Assembly (NCBI GenBank): GCA_016931255.1
Contig: JAFGFG010000006.1
Coordinates: 51,394-115,393 of the forward strand
Source: Candidatus Aenigmatarchaeota archaeon
Lineage (GTDB): Archaea; Aenigmatarchaeota; Aenigmatarchaeia; QMZP01; JAFGSV01
Direction: 5' to 3'
DNA: 64,000 nucleotides
Shown here: piece by piece, positions 8,412 to 17,045 of the stretch
Position numbering within the stretch: the first letter of the stretch is position 1
Layout of the letters: each line of letters begins with the position of its first letter
Program-made: the position numbers and the translations under genes
The notes under the pieces: generated by a model
Told to the model about the DNA's origin: nothing
Seen by the model: only the letters and a program-made list of their open reading frames with translations
Databases searched by the model: none

Positions 8412-9155
8412 ATGAAAGCAATCGTGCTTGCCGGCGGTTTTGCCAAAAGGCTGTGGCCGCTCACAAAGGATACACCAAAACCCCTTCTTCATGTAGGGGG
8501 AAAGCCCATGATAGACCACATAATGGAAAAGCTCTCTGCTGTCAGCGAAATAGACGAAATCTACATTTCAACGAACAGTAAGTTCGAGCCGCATTTCAAC
8601 AGGTGGATATCATCATCCAGTTTCAGAAAGAACGTCAGCATCTTTGCTGAGGAGAGCCACTGCGAAGAGAAGAAGCTCGGAGCCATAGGCGCTCTTGGTG
8701 TTATTTTCAGGGAACTTGACATAAACGATGATGTCATAGTGGTCGCAGGCGACAACCTCTTCGAGTTCGATATCAATGATTTCCTCAGATGCGCACACGG
8801 GGAAGTGCCCAAGGTGGCGTTATACGACATGCGGGAAAAGGATGCTGTAAGGAACAGGTACGGCGTTGTCGTTCTCAACGAGAACAACATCATAAAGGAG
8901 TTCCATGAGAAGCCTGAAGACCCTGTGTCAACGATAATCAGCACAGGATGCTACTTCTTCCCTAAGGGCACTGCGCACAAGATACACGAATACATAGCTA
9001 ACGGGAAAAACCCGGATGCCCCTGGTTTTTTCATAGAATGGCTGTCCAAGCAGACCGATGTGAGCGGATTCGTCCTCAGCGAGAACCACAGATGGTTCGA
9101 CATAGGCTCCATAGAGAGCTATGAAGAGGCAAACAGGCTATATTCAAATGTTTAG
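8412..9155 (+). CDS. Sugar-phosphate nucleotidyltransferase
   Basis: Activates a sugar-1-phosphate with an NTP to form an NDP-sugar, the first committed step for the glycan island that follows. The 247-residue protein starts MKAIVLAGGFAKRLWPLT, the family's nucleotide-binding loop. PKPLLHVGGKPMIDHIMEKL carries the substrate-binding Lys, VAGDNLFEF the metal-binding Asp, and EFHEKPEDP the second conserved segment. I preferred ATG 8412 over ATG 8394, because it puts the binding loop at residue 1 and lies about 9 nt past the predicted RNA start. The sugar and base (glucose with dTTP/UTP, or mannose with GTP) cannot be decided. It converges on the cupin gene with shared stop bases TTAG. Confidence 0.88.
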   Translation: MKAIVLAGGFAKRLWPLTKDTPKPLLHVGGKPMIDHIMEKLSAVSEIDEIYISTNSKFEPHFNRWISSSSFRKNVSIFAEESHCEEKKLGAIGALGVIFRELDINDDVIVVAGDNLFEFDINDFLRCAHGEVPKVALYDMREKDAVRNRYGVVVLNENNIIKEFHEKPEDPVSTIISTGCYFFPKGTAHKIHEYIANGKNPDAPGFFIEWLSKQTDVSGFVLSENHRWFDIGSIESYEEANRLYSNV

Positions 9156-9490
9156 TTCCTTTCACCGTACTTCTCGAAGACACAGACGAAAAGAAGGTCT
9201 TTCTTGCCAGTATTGAACACCTTGTGGAATGAGCCGTCAGGTATTATGACAATGTCGCCTTCTTTTACAGCGAACCTTTCATCGTCAAGCTGCATCTCTC
9301 CGGAGCCTTCCTCGAAGTTGTATACCTCTTCCGATCCTTCGTGCCTGTGCCCCGATGTCTCTTTTCCCGGATGCAGAACCGTGAGGGATACATTCATCTT
9401 ATTCAGGACAGAGACATCCGTCACAGTGTATGTGTCATTCTGCCTGACAATCTTTCCGGCTTTCCCGAATTCACTGATGGAGAACTTCAT
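9152..9490 (-). CDS. Cupin-fold protein
   Basis: Small single-domain cupin of 112 residues. Motif 1 is GHRHEGSEEVYNFEEGSG, with the His-x-His and Glu metal ligands. Motif 2 is IPDGSFHKVFNTG, with the last His. Proteins of this type in sugar clusters include sugar isomerases and mannose-6-phosphate isomerase-like domains, and others bind small regulators. Size and motifs do not choose between them. Its promoter is interlocked with that of the divergent epimerase, which suggests joint expression. Confidence 0.8.
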   Translation of the reverse strand: MKFSISEFGKAGKIVRQNDTYTVTDVSVLNKMNVSLTVLHPGKETSGHRHEGSEEVYNFEEGSGEMQLDDERFAVKEGDIVIIPDGSFHKVFNTGKKDLLFVCVFEKYGERN

Positions 9491-9524
9491 AAACTATTTA
9501 TTTCATGCGCCGATTATAAAGGTT
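9491..9524. promoter_or_regulatory. Compact divergent promoter with two interlocked TATA boxes
   Basis: Only 34 bp separate the ATG of the leftward cupin (9490) and the ATG of the rightward epimerase (9525). CTATTTAT at 9494-9501 is centred 27 nt before the epimerase ATG, and TTTATAAT (minus strand, 9520-9513) is centred 27 nt before the cupin ATG. Each box abuts the other gene's start codon, so both messages should be leaderless and the two initiation complexes should compete for the same DNA. Confidence 0.6.
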
Positions 9525-10445
9525 ATGAAACTGAAGGACAGCAGCATCGTAGTCACAGGTGGAGCGGGTTTCATAGGGTCCTGGATAGCTGAATATCTCC
9601 GCGCTGACAACAATGTCACGGTCTTCGACAACCTCTCAACCGGAAAGAAGGGGAATGTGCCTAATGGCGTGGAGCTGATAAACGGCGACATCCGGCATGA
9701 AAACGAGCTCATAAAGGCTTTCAAGGGCGCTGATGTGGTTTTTCATCAGGCAGCCAATGTGCAGATACCGCTGTCCATTGAAAACCCCTCATTCGATTCG
9801 GATGTCAACATGCGCGGGACGCTGAATGTTCTTGAGGCGTGCAGGAAGAATGATGTGAAAAGGGTTGTGTATGCCTCTTCCTCAGCACTTTACGGCAACC
9901 CGGAAAAGATCCCGACACCGGAGGACACCATACCGAATCCCCTTTCGCCTTACGGACTCAGCAAGCTGACAGGCGAGTATTACATGAAGATATATTCATC
10001 GCTCTACGGGATTGAGACAGTGTCCCTGAGATACTTCAATGTTTACGGTCCAAGGCAGAATCCTGACAGTCCGTATTCAGGGGTGCTTTCAGTCTTCTCT
10101 AAGAATATAAAGGAAAGCCGCGGACTGACAGTATTCGGCGACGGAAGGCAGCGAAGGGACTTCGTAAGCGTGAAGGATGTGGTTGAAGCTAATATACTTT
10201 CCGCAACCAAAGACAATGTTTCCGGCCTCGCATTCAATATAGGTACAGGTATTGCGCTGTCACTCAATGACGTGATAAGTACACTGGGAAGAATAACAGG
10301 AAAAAACCTTAATGTCATATACAGGGAACGCCGCCAGGGCGATGCCAAGAAATCCTGCGCGGACATCTCTTTAGCAAAGGAGAAACTCGGATTCACACCG
10401 AAGGTTGAGCTGGAAGAAGGACTCAGAGAGCTGCTGAAATCATAG
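9525..10445 (+). CDS. NAD-dependent nucleotide-sugar epimerase/dehydratase (GalE-like)
   Basis: Extended short-chain dehydrogenase acting on an NDP-sugar, most like UDP-glucose/UDP-N-acetylglucosamine 4-epimerases. The 306-residue protein has VVTGGAGFIGSWIAEYL for NAD binding, VFDNLSTGKKGN after strand 2, YASSSALYGNP with the catalytic Ser, SPYGLSKLTGEYY with the Tyr-x-x-x-Lys pair, and LRYFNVYGPRQNP for substrate binding. The start ATG 9525 is leaderless by TATA spacing; an open frame continues upstream but would add sequence antisense to the cupin. It ends overlapping nadC by 6 bp. Confidence 0.9.
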   Translation: MKLKDSSIVVTGGAGFIGSWIAEYLRADNNVTVFDNLSTGKKGNVPNGVELINGDIRHENELIKAFKGADVVFHQAANVQIPLSIENPSFDSDVNMRGTLNVLEACRKNDVKRVVYASSSALYGNPEKIPTPEDTIPNPLSPYGLSKLTGEYYMKIYSSLYGIETVSLRYFNVYGPRQNPDSPYSGVLSVFSKNIKESRGLTVFGDGRQRRDFVSVKDVVEANILSATKDNVSGLAFNIGTGIALSLNDVISTLGRITGKNLNVIYRERRQGDAKKSCADISLAKEKLGFTPKVELEEGLRELLKS

Positions 10446-11261
10446 CATTCTCATGGTCATTGAAATGTCCACTGATTTAACTGAATGCGTCAGAGCGCCA
10501 ACTGAAATCCAGTCAGCTCCAATCTCAACAAGCTCTTTCAGCCGCTTCTCGTCAACACCGCCTGAAATCTCGGTTATGGCTTTTTTTCCAATCAGCGAAA
10601 CAGCCTTCTTCATTTCGCCTGTCTTCATGTTGTCAAGCATGATTATGTCAGCGCCCGCCTTCAGTGCCTCTTTGACCTGATCAATATTCGTAGCCTCGAC
10701 TTCAATCCTTTTTCCAGTCTTCTTCGCTCTTGCAACAGCATATGTTATTCCGGCGACCTGTATGTGATTGTCCTTTATCAGCACCTGGTCGTATAGTCCC
10801 ATCCGGTGATTGGTTCCTCCGCCGCATCTTACCGCATACTTCTCGAGTACTCTCAGTCCGGGGGTTGTCTTGCGCGTATCGAGTATCTTCGTTCCGCCGC
10901 CTCTGGCGATTTCCACCATCCTTCCTGTCTTCGTGGCTATTCCTGTCATCCTCTGGAGGAAGTTCAGTGCGGTTCTCTCTCCTGTAAGCATGGCTCTCGC
11001 ATCACCCATGACTTCAGCTATCACATCGCCGCGTACAGCTTTCTCACCGTCTTTTTTCAGGTATCTGAATTTAATACTGCCATCAAGTTGCCTGAAAATT
11101 TCCTCAGCCACATTCAGGCCTGAAACAATACAATTTTCCTTGACAATAATGGTTGATATCGATTTCAATTCTCTGGGTATGACAGCTTCTGTTGTTATGT
11201 CACCTGTTTTTATGTCCTCTTCAAGAGCATTTCTGACTATATCCCTTAATTCATTATTCAT
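10440..11261 (-). CDS. nadC: Nicotinate-nucleotide pyrophosphorylase (quinolinate phosphoribosyltransferase)
   Basis: Makes nicotinate mononucleotide from quinolinate and PRPP in de novo NAD synthesis. The 273-residue protein has normal length and clear family motifs: NFLQRMTGIAT, DTRKTTPGLRVLEKYAVRCG, GGTNHRMGLYDQVLIKDNH and EVEATNIDQ. C-terminal barrel strands follow (IMLDNM, EISGGV, ISVGALTHS). It starts 2 nt after the stop of a UDP-sugar dehydrogenase, so the two are co-transcribed. No nadA or nadB is in the window. Pairing with an NAD-consuming dehydrogenase may be accidental or a cofactor-supply arrangement. Confidence 0.96.
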   Translation of the reverse strand: MNNELRDIVRNALEEDIKTGDITTEAVIPRELKSISTIIVKENCIVSGLNVAEEIFRQLDGSIKFRYLKKDGEKAVRGDVIAEVMGDARAMLTGERTALNFLQRMTGIATKTGRMVEIARGGGTKILDTRKTTPGLRVLEKYAVRCGGGTNHRMGLYDQVLIKDNHIQVAGITYAVARAKKTGKRIEVEATNIDQVKEALKAGADIIMLDNMKTGEMKKAVSLIGKKAITEISGGVDEKRLKELVEIGADWISVGALTHSVKSVDISMTMRML

Positions 11262-11263
11262 AA

Positions 11264-12598
11264 TCAGTTACCTATCCAGCCGGCGTCACCGGCTACATGG
11301 TATTCTATACAGGCCTTCCGGAAATCTATGTCCTTCCATATGTCGGTGTTGTCGAGTATGAGCCTGCATTTCTTCAGCGCGCCTATTATTGTATTGTGGG
11401 GCGTGAACTTGTAGTGCTGGTGGTCAGCCACAATGAGTATGGCATCGAACTGCCCAAGGTCATCAGGGAACACGAATGAATCAGCGCCTGTCACCTTCTT
11501 TATTTCTTCAGGTGTGTAATAAGGGTCATTCACCTTGACAGACATGCCGAGTTCCCTTATTTTCTCGGCCATCTTTATCGTCGGTGAAAGTATGCATACC
11601 TTTATGTCACCCTTGTATGCAAGCCCGAGAATGCCTATGTTCTTCAATCCCCTCTTCTTGAGGCTTTCCGCAACAATCACAGGCTGCTCCCTGTCAGATT
11701 CTATGGTGCTTTTCAGTATGGTTATTTTTTCCGGATGCTTTGCGCCAAGCAGGACATACTGGCTCGACAGCGGTATGCAGTATCCTCCTATGCCGAATGA
11801 TGGATGAAATGTGCCTATGTTCCATTTTGTCCCGACAAGCCTGAGCACCTCAGTCATGTTTATGTCAGGATACGCGTTTGACAGCTCATTCGCCAGCGCT
11901 ATCTCCATATGGCGGTAAGCATTCTCGATGCTCTTCACCATCTCTGCGTGCTTGTGGTCGGGCGCAGGAACGAGGTTATTGCATACGACTGAAAGTGCAT
12001 CCCTCATCATATCGGTTGTCTGGGGTGTGGTTCCCCCGAATACCCTCGGGAGGTTCTTGAGGCTCTTCTCAGGAGAGACGAACCAGTCCCTCCTCGGTGC
12101 CACGCCGTATAGTATGTCCTTTCCGACCTTTATACCGGCTTTTTTGAATATAGGCAGGACAACCTCATCACTCCTTCCGGGAGTGAGCGTTGATTCAACT
12201 ATCACCAGTGGCGGCTTCTCATAGCCGACATCCTTGAGCTTGGTGAGCTTGTTTATGACATCAATAAGTATGTCATCATACGGCTCGCCGCCCATTTCAG
12301 TTGGTATGCAAACAAAGTGAATGGCAATATCTTTTTTCAGCAGCCTGTTGTAATCATCAGTGGCTTCCAGCATTTTCCTTTCCGAAAGCTCCTTTATGTC
12401 AAAGCCGAGCCAGTATTCAAGATTGTCTATAGGTATCTCGCCTTTGTTTATAAGACCGACCTTCTTCTTGTCGACATCAAGGCCTATTGTCTTTATGCCG
12501 TTGAACGCCATGTATGCAATTGTAGTGAAGCCTATGAAACCGGAACCCCACACCGCTATTCTCTTGTCCCCGCTCAGAAGCTCTTCCTTGATTCCCAT
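11264..12598 (-). CDS. UDP-sugar 6-dehydrogenase (UDP-ManNAc/UDP-glucose dehydrogenase family)
   Basis: Oxidises C6 of a UDP-hexose to a uronate with two NAD. The 444-residue protein has a Rossmann motif VWGSGFIGFTTIAYMAFNG at residues 15-33, then TLTPGRSDEVVLPIF, and the catalytic-cysteine segment GIGGYCIPLSSQYVLLG. A C-terminal domain begins at ILGLAYKGDIKV. In the usual motif (G-G-S/H-C-x-x-K/V-D) the last Asp is conserved, but here the stretch reads CIPLSS, so it is divergent. Overall it looks closer to the WecC/N-acetylmannosamine group than its divergent neighbour. The start follows AAGGTGATAGC, a good ribosome site. First gene of an operon with nadC. Confidence 0.85.
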   Translation of the reverse strand: MGIKEELLSGDKRIAVWGSGFIGFTTIAYMAFNGIKTIGLDVDKKKVGLINKGEIPIDNLEYWLGFDIKELSERKMLEATDDYNRLLKKDIAIHFVCIPTEMGGEPYDDILIDVINKLTKLKDVGYEKPPLVIVESTLTPGRSDEVVLPIFKKAGIKVGKDILYGVAPRRDWFVSPEKSLKNLPRVFGGTTPQTTDMMRDALSVVCNNLVPAPDHKHAEMVKSIENAYRHMEIALANELSNAYPDINMTEVLRLVGTKWNIGTFHPSFGIGGYCIPLSSQYVLLGAKHPEKITILKSTIESDREQPVIVAESLKKRGLKNIGILGLAYKGDIKVCILSPTIKMAEKIRELGMSVKVNDPYYTPEEIKKVTGADSFVFPDDLGQFDAILIVADHQHYKFTPHNTIIGALKKCRLILDNTDIWKDIDFRKACIEYHVAGDAGWIGN

Positions 12599-12630
12599 GC
12601 TATCACCTTAGAAATTGCTTGTATGCACTG

Positions 12631-12700
12631 TTTAAATATATATTCCCAAAAGTTTCCGTAAACATTCCTTTGGGAGGGATTCCGGAAAAGACATATAAAA
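12631..12700. promoter_or_regulatory. Divergent promoters of the two UDP-sugar dehydrogenase genes
   Basis: The 123-bp gap holds TTTAAATATATA at 12631-12642 for the leftward gene, giving a short leader that includes GGTGAT. ATATAAAA at 12693-12700 lies 27 nt before the rightward ATG 12722, giving a leaderless message. A run TTGGGAGGGATTCC between the boxes is not explained. Confidence 0.55.
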
Positions 12701-12721
12701 CATTCTTCGGAACATAATTCT

Positions 12722-14011
12722 ATGAAAATATCCATAACAGGCTCCGGGTATGTCGGCCTTGTTACCGGAACATGCTTTGCTGAGCTTGGAAATAGGGTGA
12801 CGCTCGTCGATGTGATGAAAGACAAGGTCGAAAAGATAAACAGCGGCATATCGCCCATCTATGAAGACAAGCTCGACCGTATGCTAAAGAAGAACACCGG
12901 AAACGGGCGGCTGCACGCAACAACGAAGCTGGAGAATGCAATAATCGACACCAACATGACATTCATATCAGTGGGAACGCCCTCGAAGAGCGACGGCTCG
13001 GTTGACCTTGTCTACATAAGGAAGGTTTCGGAGGACATAGGGAAGGCGCTGAAGAAGAAAGACACGTACCACACGGTTGTAGTCAAGTCGACTGTTGTAC
13101 CCGGTACAACCGAGAATGTGATACTCCCTATACTCGAAAAGGCATCCGGTAAGAAGGCAGGGCAGCATTTCGGTGTCGCCATGAACCCGGAATTCCTCAA
13201 GGAAGGCGTTGCGGTTGATGATTTCATGAATCCTGACAGGGTTGTCATAGGAGCGATTGACGAGAAGAGCATGGAAAAGGTCTACTCGCTTTACAATGAA
13301 TTCAAATGCGAAATAATGAAAACCAATCCGAGGACAGCTGAGATGATAAAATATGCAAGCAACGCTTTCCTCGCGACAAAGATATCATTTTCAAATGAGA
13401 TAGGAAACATGTGCAAGAAGCTGGGCATAGACTCTTACGAAGTCGCGGACGGCATGGGAATGGACAACCGCATAGAAAGGCGGTTCCTCAATTCCGGAAT
13501 AGGCTACGGAGGCTCCTGCTTTCCCAAGGACGTGAAAGCCATAATATCCAGGGGAAAGAAAGAGGGACTTTCAATGACACTCCTTGACGCAGCTGAACAT
13601 GTCAACAGGAAGCAGCCGCTGAGACTCGTGGACATGCTGAAGGAAAAGATGTCCCTCAGGGGAAAGACGATAGCTGTTCTGGGTCTTGCTTTCAAGCCCG
13701 GCACTGATGACATACGGGAAGCTCCGTCACTGCTGATAATACCGGAGCTTGTCAGGTCGGGTGCCAAAGTGAAGGCATACGACCCCAAAGGACAGGACAA
13801 CTTCCGAAGGGAATTTCCGGATATTGCATACTGCAGTAACGCATATGCAGCATTGGATGATGCTGATGCATGCATCATACTAACAGAATGGGATGAATTC
13901 AAAAAGCTTGAAGATGAAGATTTCAAGAGGATGAGAGGAAAAATTATCATCGAAGGAAGAAAAACTCTCAATAAAAATAAAGTCTCAAATTTCGAGGGGG
14001 TGTGCTGGTAA
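12722..14011 (+). CDS. ugd: UDP-glucose 6-dehydrogenase
   Basis: Converts UDP-glucose to UDP-glucuronate with two NAD, supplying a charged sugar for surface glycans. The 429-residue protein has normal family length. It starts MKISITGSGYVGLVTGTCFAE (Rossmann), and has VVKSTVVPGTTENVILPIL, MNPEFLKEGVAVDDFMNPDR, KYASNAFLATKISFSNEI and YGGSCFPKDVKAI with the catalytic Cys. The C-terminal domain starts at AVLGLAFKPGTDDIREAP. All expected residues are present. The gene is leaderless by TATA spacing and is divergent from the other UDP-sugar dehydrogenase. A uridylyltransferase-like gene follows after 32 bp. Confidence 0.95.
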   Translation: MKISITGSGYVGLVTGTCFAELGNRVTLVDVMKDKVEKINSGISPIYEDKLDRMLKKNTGNGRLHATTKLENAIIDTNMTFISVGTPSKSDGSVDLVYIRKVSEDIGKALKKKDTYHTVVVKSTVVPGTTENVILPILEKASGKKAGQHFGVAMNPEFLKEGVAVDDFMNPDRVVIGAIDEKSMEKVYSLYNEFKCEIMKTNPRTAEMIKYASNAFLATKISFSNEIGNMCKKLGIDSYEVADGMGMDNRIERRFLNSGIGYGGSCFPKDVKAIISRGKKEGLSMTLLDAAEHVNRKQPLRLVDMLKEKMSLRGKTIAVLGLAFKPGTDDIREAPSLLIIPELVRSGAKVKAYDPKGQDNFRREFPDIAYCSNAYAALDDADACIILTEWDEFKKLEDEDFKRMRGKIIIEGRKTLNKNKVSNFEGVCW

Positions 14012-14043
14012 TACGCTTTTAGATAATAAGCAAAACCAATACT

Positions 14044-14880
14044 ATGAAAAATGAAATCGTGGGCCTTATACCCGCTGCAGGAAGCGGCACAAGGCTTTAC
14101 CCTTTCGCGAGGGCAGTCCCTAAGGAGATGTATCCCATACTGGGGAAGGCCGTAATAGAGCATTGCGTGGAGAACCTCAAGGAAGGGGGGATAAAGAAAA
14201 TATTCATGGTTGTCGGCTACCAGAAGGGAGCGCTCATGGACTACATAGGGGACGGCTCCTTCTTCGGGGTCAATACTGCATACATATACCAGATGAAAAG
14301 GAAGGGGCTCGGCCACGCCATATACCAGGGCAAGGAATGGATTGGCACAACCTTCGTCACGCTGCTGGGGGATTCTTTCATAGAGCCGAAGAACGAGATA
14401 AAGAGCTTGATAGCATACCACAAAAAGAAGAAGCCGATAGCAACGCTTCTTCTGTTCAAGGTGAAGGACCCGAAGGGGTACGGCCTCGCAAAGATAACAT
14501 GCGACAGGAACGGGTGCGGCACTGTTGAGAAGGTGAAGGAAAAGCCTGACGAGAATGAATCGTCGGAGTTCAAAGTCGGTGATGATTACTATGCCATGTG
14601 CGGTGGATACGTATTTGAACCGGAAATATTCAGATACATCGAAAAGACGAAGCCCGGAGCAAAAGGCGAGATACAGATAACAGATGCCATACAGCTGGCA
14701 CTGGACAACGGCGAAAAGGTCGCAGGCGTCCTTCTCAGAGGCAAGTACCTCGACATAGGCAAATGGAAGACCATACTGGACACTGAGAAGGAGCTTCTCA
14801 AGTTCCTCGACATGGACCTTCATATCCGCGAGCGCGAGAAGCTGATGGAAAAGATAAAGAAACACGATTCTGAACAGTGA
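14044..14880 (+). CDS. Glucose-1-phosphate nucleotidyltransferase (GalU/RmlA-like)
   Basis: Probably forms UDP- or dTDP-glucose, the substrate of the dehydrogenase just upstream. The 278-residue protein starts MKNEIVGLIPAAGSGTRLYP, with the glycine-rich nucleotide loop and catalytic Arg, and has AVPKEMYPILGKAVIEHCVENL. LGHAIYQGKEWIG and LLGDSFIEPKNE carry the metal Asp, and GEIQITDAIQLAL is the typical GalU/RmlA segment. It differs from the 8.4-kb homologue in length and C-terminus. A TATA-like TTTTAGATAA lies near 14013-14022, suitable for a leaderless start. Confidence 0.88.
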   Translation: MKNEIVGLIPAAGSGTRLYPFARAVPKEMYPILGKAVIEHCVENLKEGGIKKIFMVVGYQKGALMDYIGDGSFFGVNTAYIYQMKRKGLGHAIYQGKEWIGTTFVTLLGDSFIEPKNEIKSLIAYHKKKKPIATLLLFKVKDPKGYGLAKITCDRNGCGTVEKVKEKPDENESSEFKVGDDYYAMCGGYVFEPEIFRYIEKTKPGAKGEIQITDAIQLALDNGEKVAGVLLRGKYLDIGKWKTILDTEKELLKFLDMDLHIREREKLMEKIKKHDSEQ

Positions 14881-14957
14881 TTTTATGTCGATGTCTCCTG
14901 TCAATGAATTCGCTGGAATAATGTTTTTTAAGGCTGAAATGGATAACATGTGAAACA

Positions 14958-16415
14958 ATGAAAGTGCTAATTGTCAACCCGAAAACTGAAGAACAAGGGA
15001 AACCTCAGTTGTATATGTCACTTCTATATCTCGCGACTGCTGTTGAAAAAGCAGGTCACAAAGTCAAGGTTTTCGATTATCAGATAGAGGACTGCAGTGA
15101 TAATGTCAAGAAATTCTCAGGTGAGTCAGACTGCATAGCACTCACGGTCATGTCAGATCAGATAAAGAGTGCTGTTGAGCTTTCTGATATCGCGAAGAGC
15201 ATGAACCCTGATATAAAAGTTGTCTGGGGTGGGCATCATCCAAGTCTGTTCCCCGTACAGACCGTTGAGGACAAATCAGTTGACTTCGTAGTCAAAGGCG
15301 AAGGCGAGACTGCAATAGTTGAACTTCTCGAGCATCTTGAAGGAAAAAGAAAAAAGGTTGACGTTAGCGGACTTGCCTACATGACATCTAGCGGAGCAAA
15401 AATCAACACTGAGCGTTCCCCTATAGATATAAACGTATTTTCTCCACCAAGCTGGCATCTTATGAAGATGGAAAAATATATAGGAGAATTCTCTATTGCT
15501 GGAAGGAATTTCGGCAGATATATTCCTGTGCACTCCGGTCGTGGATGTCCTCATAGATGCTCTTTCTGCATAAACACTACCCTAAAATACAGGCGCTGGA
15601 GGCCGTTGTCAGCAGAGAATATAGTGAATGAAATCAAACTTCTGAAGAAGACGTACGGCGTCAGTTTCTTCAAGTTCGTGGATGAGAATTTTTTTCTTGA
15701 CAGGGAACGCATCAAAAAATTCTGTAGCATGCTCATAGACCAAAAAATTCAAATAAAATGGCATGCCACATGCCGAGCAAACTACTTTAGAAAAAGCTGG
15801 ATGGATGATAATCTACTGAGACTAGTAAAAAAGAGTGGATGTTCTGTGATAGGTATGGGCATAGAGTCAGGATCCGTAAGGATTCTGGAACTCCTGAAAA
15901 AAGACATAACCGTCGATGATGCTGTCAATGCAGTTAGGAGATGTGCAGAACATGATATAATACCCGTATGCTCATTTATGACAGGACTTCCAACAGAAAA
16001 AAAAGAAGATATAAGAAAGACACTTAATCTGATAAACGAATTGAAGAAAATGAACGGAAATACTGTTGTAATAGGACCCCAAATATTCAGGCCGTATCCT
16101 GGATGCGATCTTTACGAATTAATCAAGGAAACCATCGTTGAACCGACAAGTCTTCGCGGATGGATGAATGCGAAAATGATATCTGGTTTCTATACACCTG
16201 ACAGGCTCAAGTGGATTGAAAATCCAAAATATCTTATTACAATGTCATTCTTTATGCAACTCGCCGAATCGTCTTCGTCCAGCTTCATAATTCGATTATT
16301 CAAACTACCGTTCAAGAAATCAGCGCGTTTCAGGATGAATCATTCATTATTAGGATTTCCAGTTGAGAAAGCTATATTCGAGACATTGAAGAAACTATAC
16401 ATGAAGGCAATTTAA
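14958..16415 (+). CDS. B12-binding domain radical SAM protein (1 of 3)
   Basis: Cobalamin-dependent radical SAM enzyme, a class that includes methylases of unactivated carbons and ring-forming enzymes. The 485-residue protein has an N-terminal cobalamin-binding Rossmann domain (starts MKVLIVNPKTEEQGKPQ; VWGGHHPSLFP at residues 89-99) and the iron-sulfur cluster motif GCPHRCSFC near residue 197. A radical SAM barrel follows (FFKFVDENFFLD, GCSVIGMGIESGS), with a helical C-terminus of about 100 residues. The usual D-x-H-x-x-G cobalt-ligand motif is not evident. Base composition becomes visibly more A+T-rich from here to about 23.8 kb. The methyltransferase 15 nt downstream is probably in the same operon. 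Substrate unknown. Confidence 0.88.
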   Translation: MKVLIVNPKTEEQGKPQLYMSLLYLATAVEKAGHKVKVFDYQIEDCSDNVKKFSGESDCIALTVMSDQIKSAVELSDIAKSMNPDIKVVWGGHHPSLFPVQTVEDKSVDFVVKGEGETAIVELLEHLEGKRKKVDVSGLAYMTSSGAKINTERSPIDINVFSPPSWHLMKMEKYIGEFSIAGRNFGRYIPVHSGRGCPHRCSFCINTTLKYRRWRPLSAENIVNEIKLLKKTYGVSFFKFVDENFFLDRERIKKFCSMLIDQKIQIKWHATCRANYFRKSWMDDNLLRLVKKSGCSVIGMGIESGSVRILELLKKDITVDDAVNAVRRCAEHDIIPVCSFMTGLPTEKKEDIRKTLNLINELKKMNGNTVVIGPQIFRPYPGCDLYELIKETIVEPTSLRGWMNAKMISGFYTPDRLKWIENPKYLITMSFFMQLAESSSSSFIIRLFKLPFKKSARFRMNHSLLGFPVEKAIFETLKKLYMKAI

Positions 16416-16430
16416 GGCTCCCAGTGAAAT

Positions 16431-17045
16431 ATGAATATGGATTACGTAAAGCATCTCGAAAGACTTCAGCTGACAAGAGATAATATATACGACTACAAAA
16501 AAGTTGTTTTGGATCGCGTCAATGGATTAGTGCTTGACGTTGGTTGCGGAACAGGACGGCTTATGAAAATAATCAAGAGTAAGTGTGATGTAAAGGGCAT
16601 AGACATTGATTCAGGAAATGTGAGGCACTGCCTTAAAGAAGGACTGGACGTCAGAAAGGGATCAGTAGCGAAGATACCATTCAGGGACAATAGCTTCGAC
16701 TTTTGTGTATGCTGGAATCTTCTGGAACATCTAGAAAGAGACGAACTCATGAATGCATCGAAGGAGCTTATTCGTGTAACTAAAAGAGGAGGAAGGATAA
16801 TCGTACATTCACCATCTTTCAATCCAAGTTTCTGGGACACACCTGATCATACATATCCTGTTAGCGAAGAACGTTTGAACAGGCTTTTTAATCAGGCAAA
16901 AAACATAGAATTTATCAACTATCACATACCGAAGCTGAAGGGACTCCTGATAGGCAAATTGTCCATGCCAGCTCTCTACGATACCATGCTGAAAATAGTG
17001 CCCTTGCGCGGAAAAGGAATGACTACTGCGATTATAGAGAAATAG
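16431..17045 (+). CDS. Class I SAM-dependent methyltransferase (UbiE/COQ5-like)
   Basis: The 204-residue protein has the Rossmann methyltransferase core: LVLDVGCGTGRLMKII (motif I), KGIDIDSGNV (motif II), IPFRDNSFDFCVCWNLLEHL (motif IV region) and KRGGRIIVHSPSF. It probably O- or N-methylates a sugar or lipid intermediate of the surrounding pathway; the acceptor is unknown. The start ATG 16431 follows AGTGAAAT. ATG 16437 is also possible. The end overlaps the convergent glycosyltransferase by 14 bp. Confidence 0.87.
   Translation: MNMDYVKHLERLQLTRDNIYDYKKVVLDRVNGLVLDVGCGTGRLMKIIKSKCDVKGIDIDSGNVRHCLKEGLDVRKGSVAKIPFRDNSFDFCVCWNLLEHLERDELMNASKELIRVTKRGGRIIVHSPSFNPSFWDTPDHTYPVSEERLNRLFNQAKNIEFINYHIPKLKGLLIGKLSMPALYDTMLKIVPLRGKGMTTAIIEK

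Noticed and set aside
13504..14958. A 484-codon open frame on the minus strand
   Set aside because: It lies wholly antisense to the end of ugd and the GalU/RmlA-like gene, both of which have full family motifs. The translation is rich in Leu, Tyr, Val and Phe with no domain; it is a codon-bias shadow.
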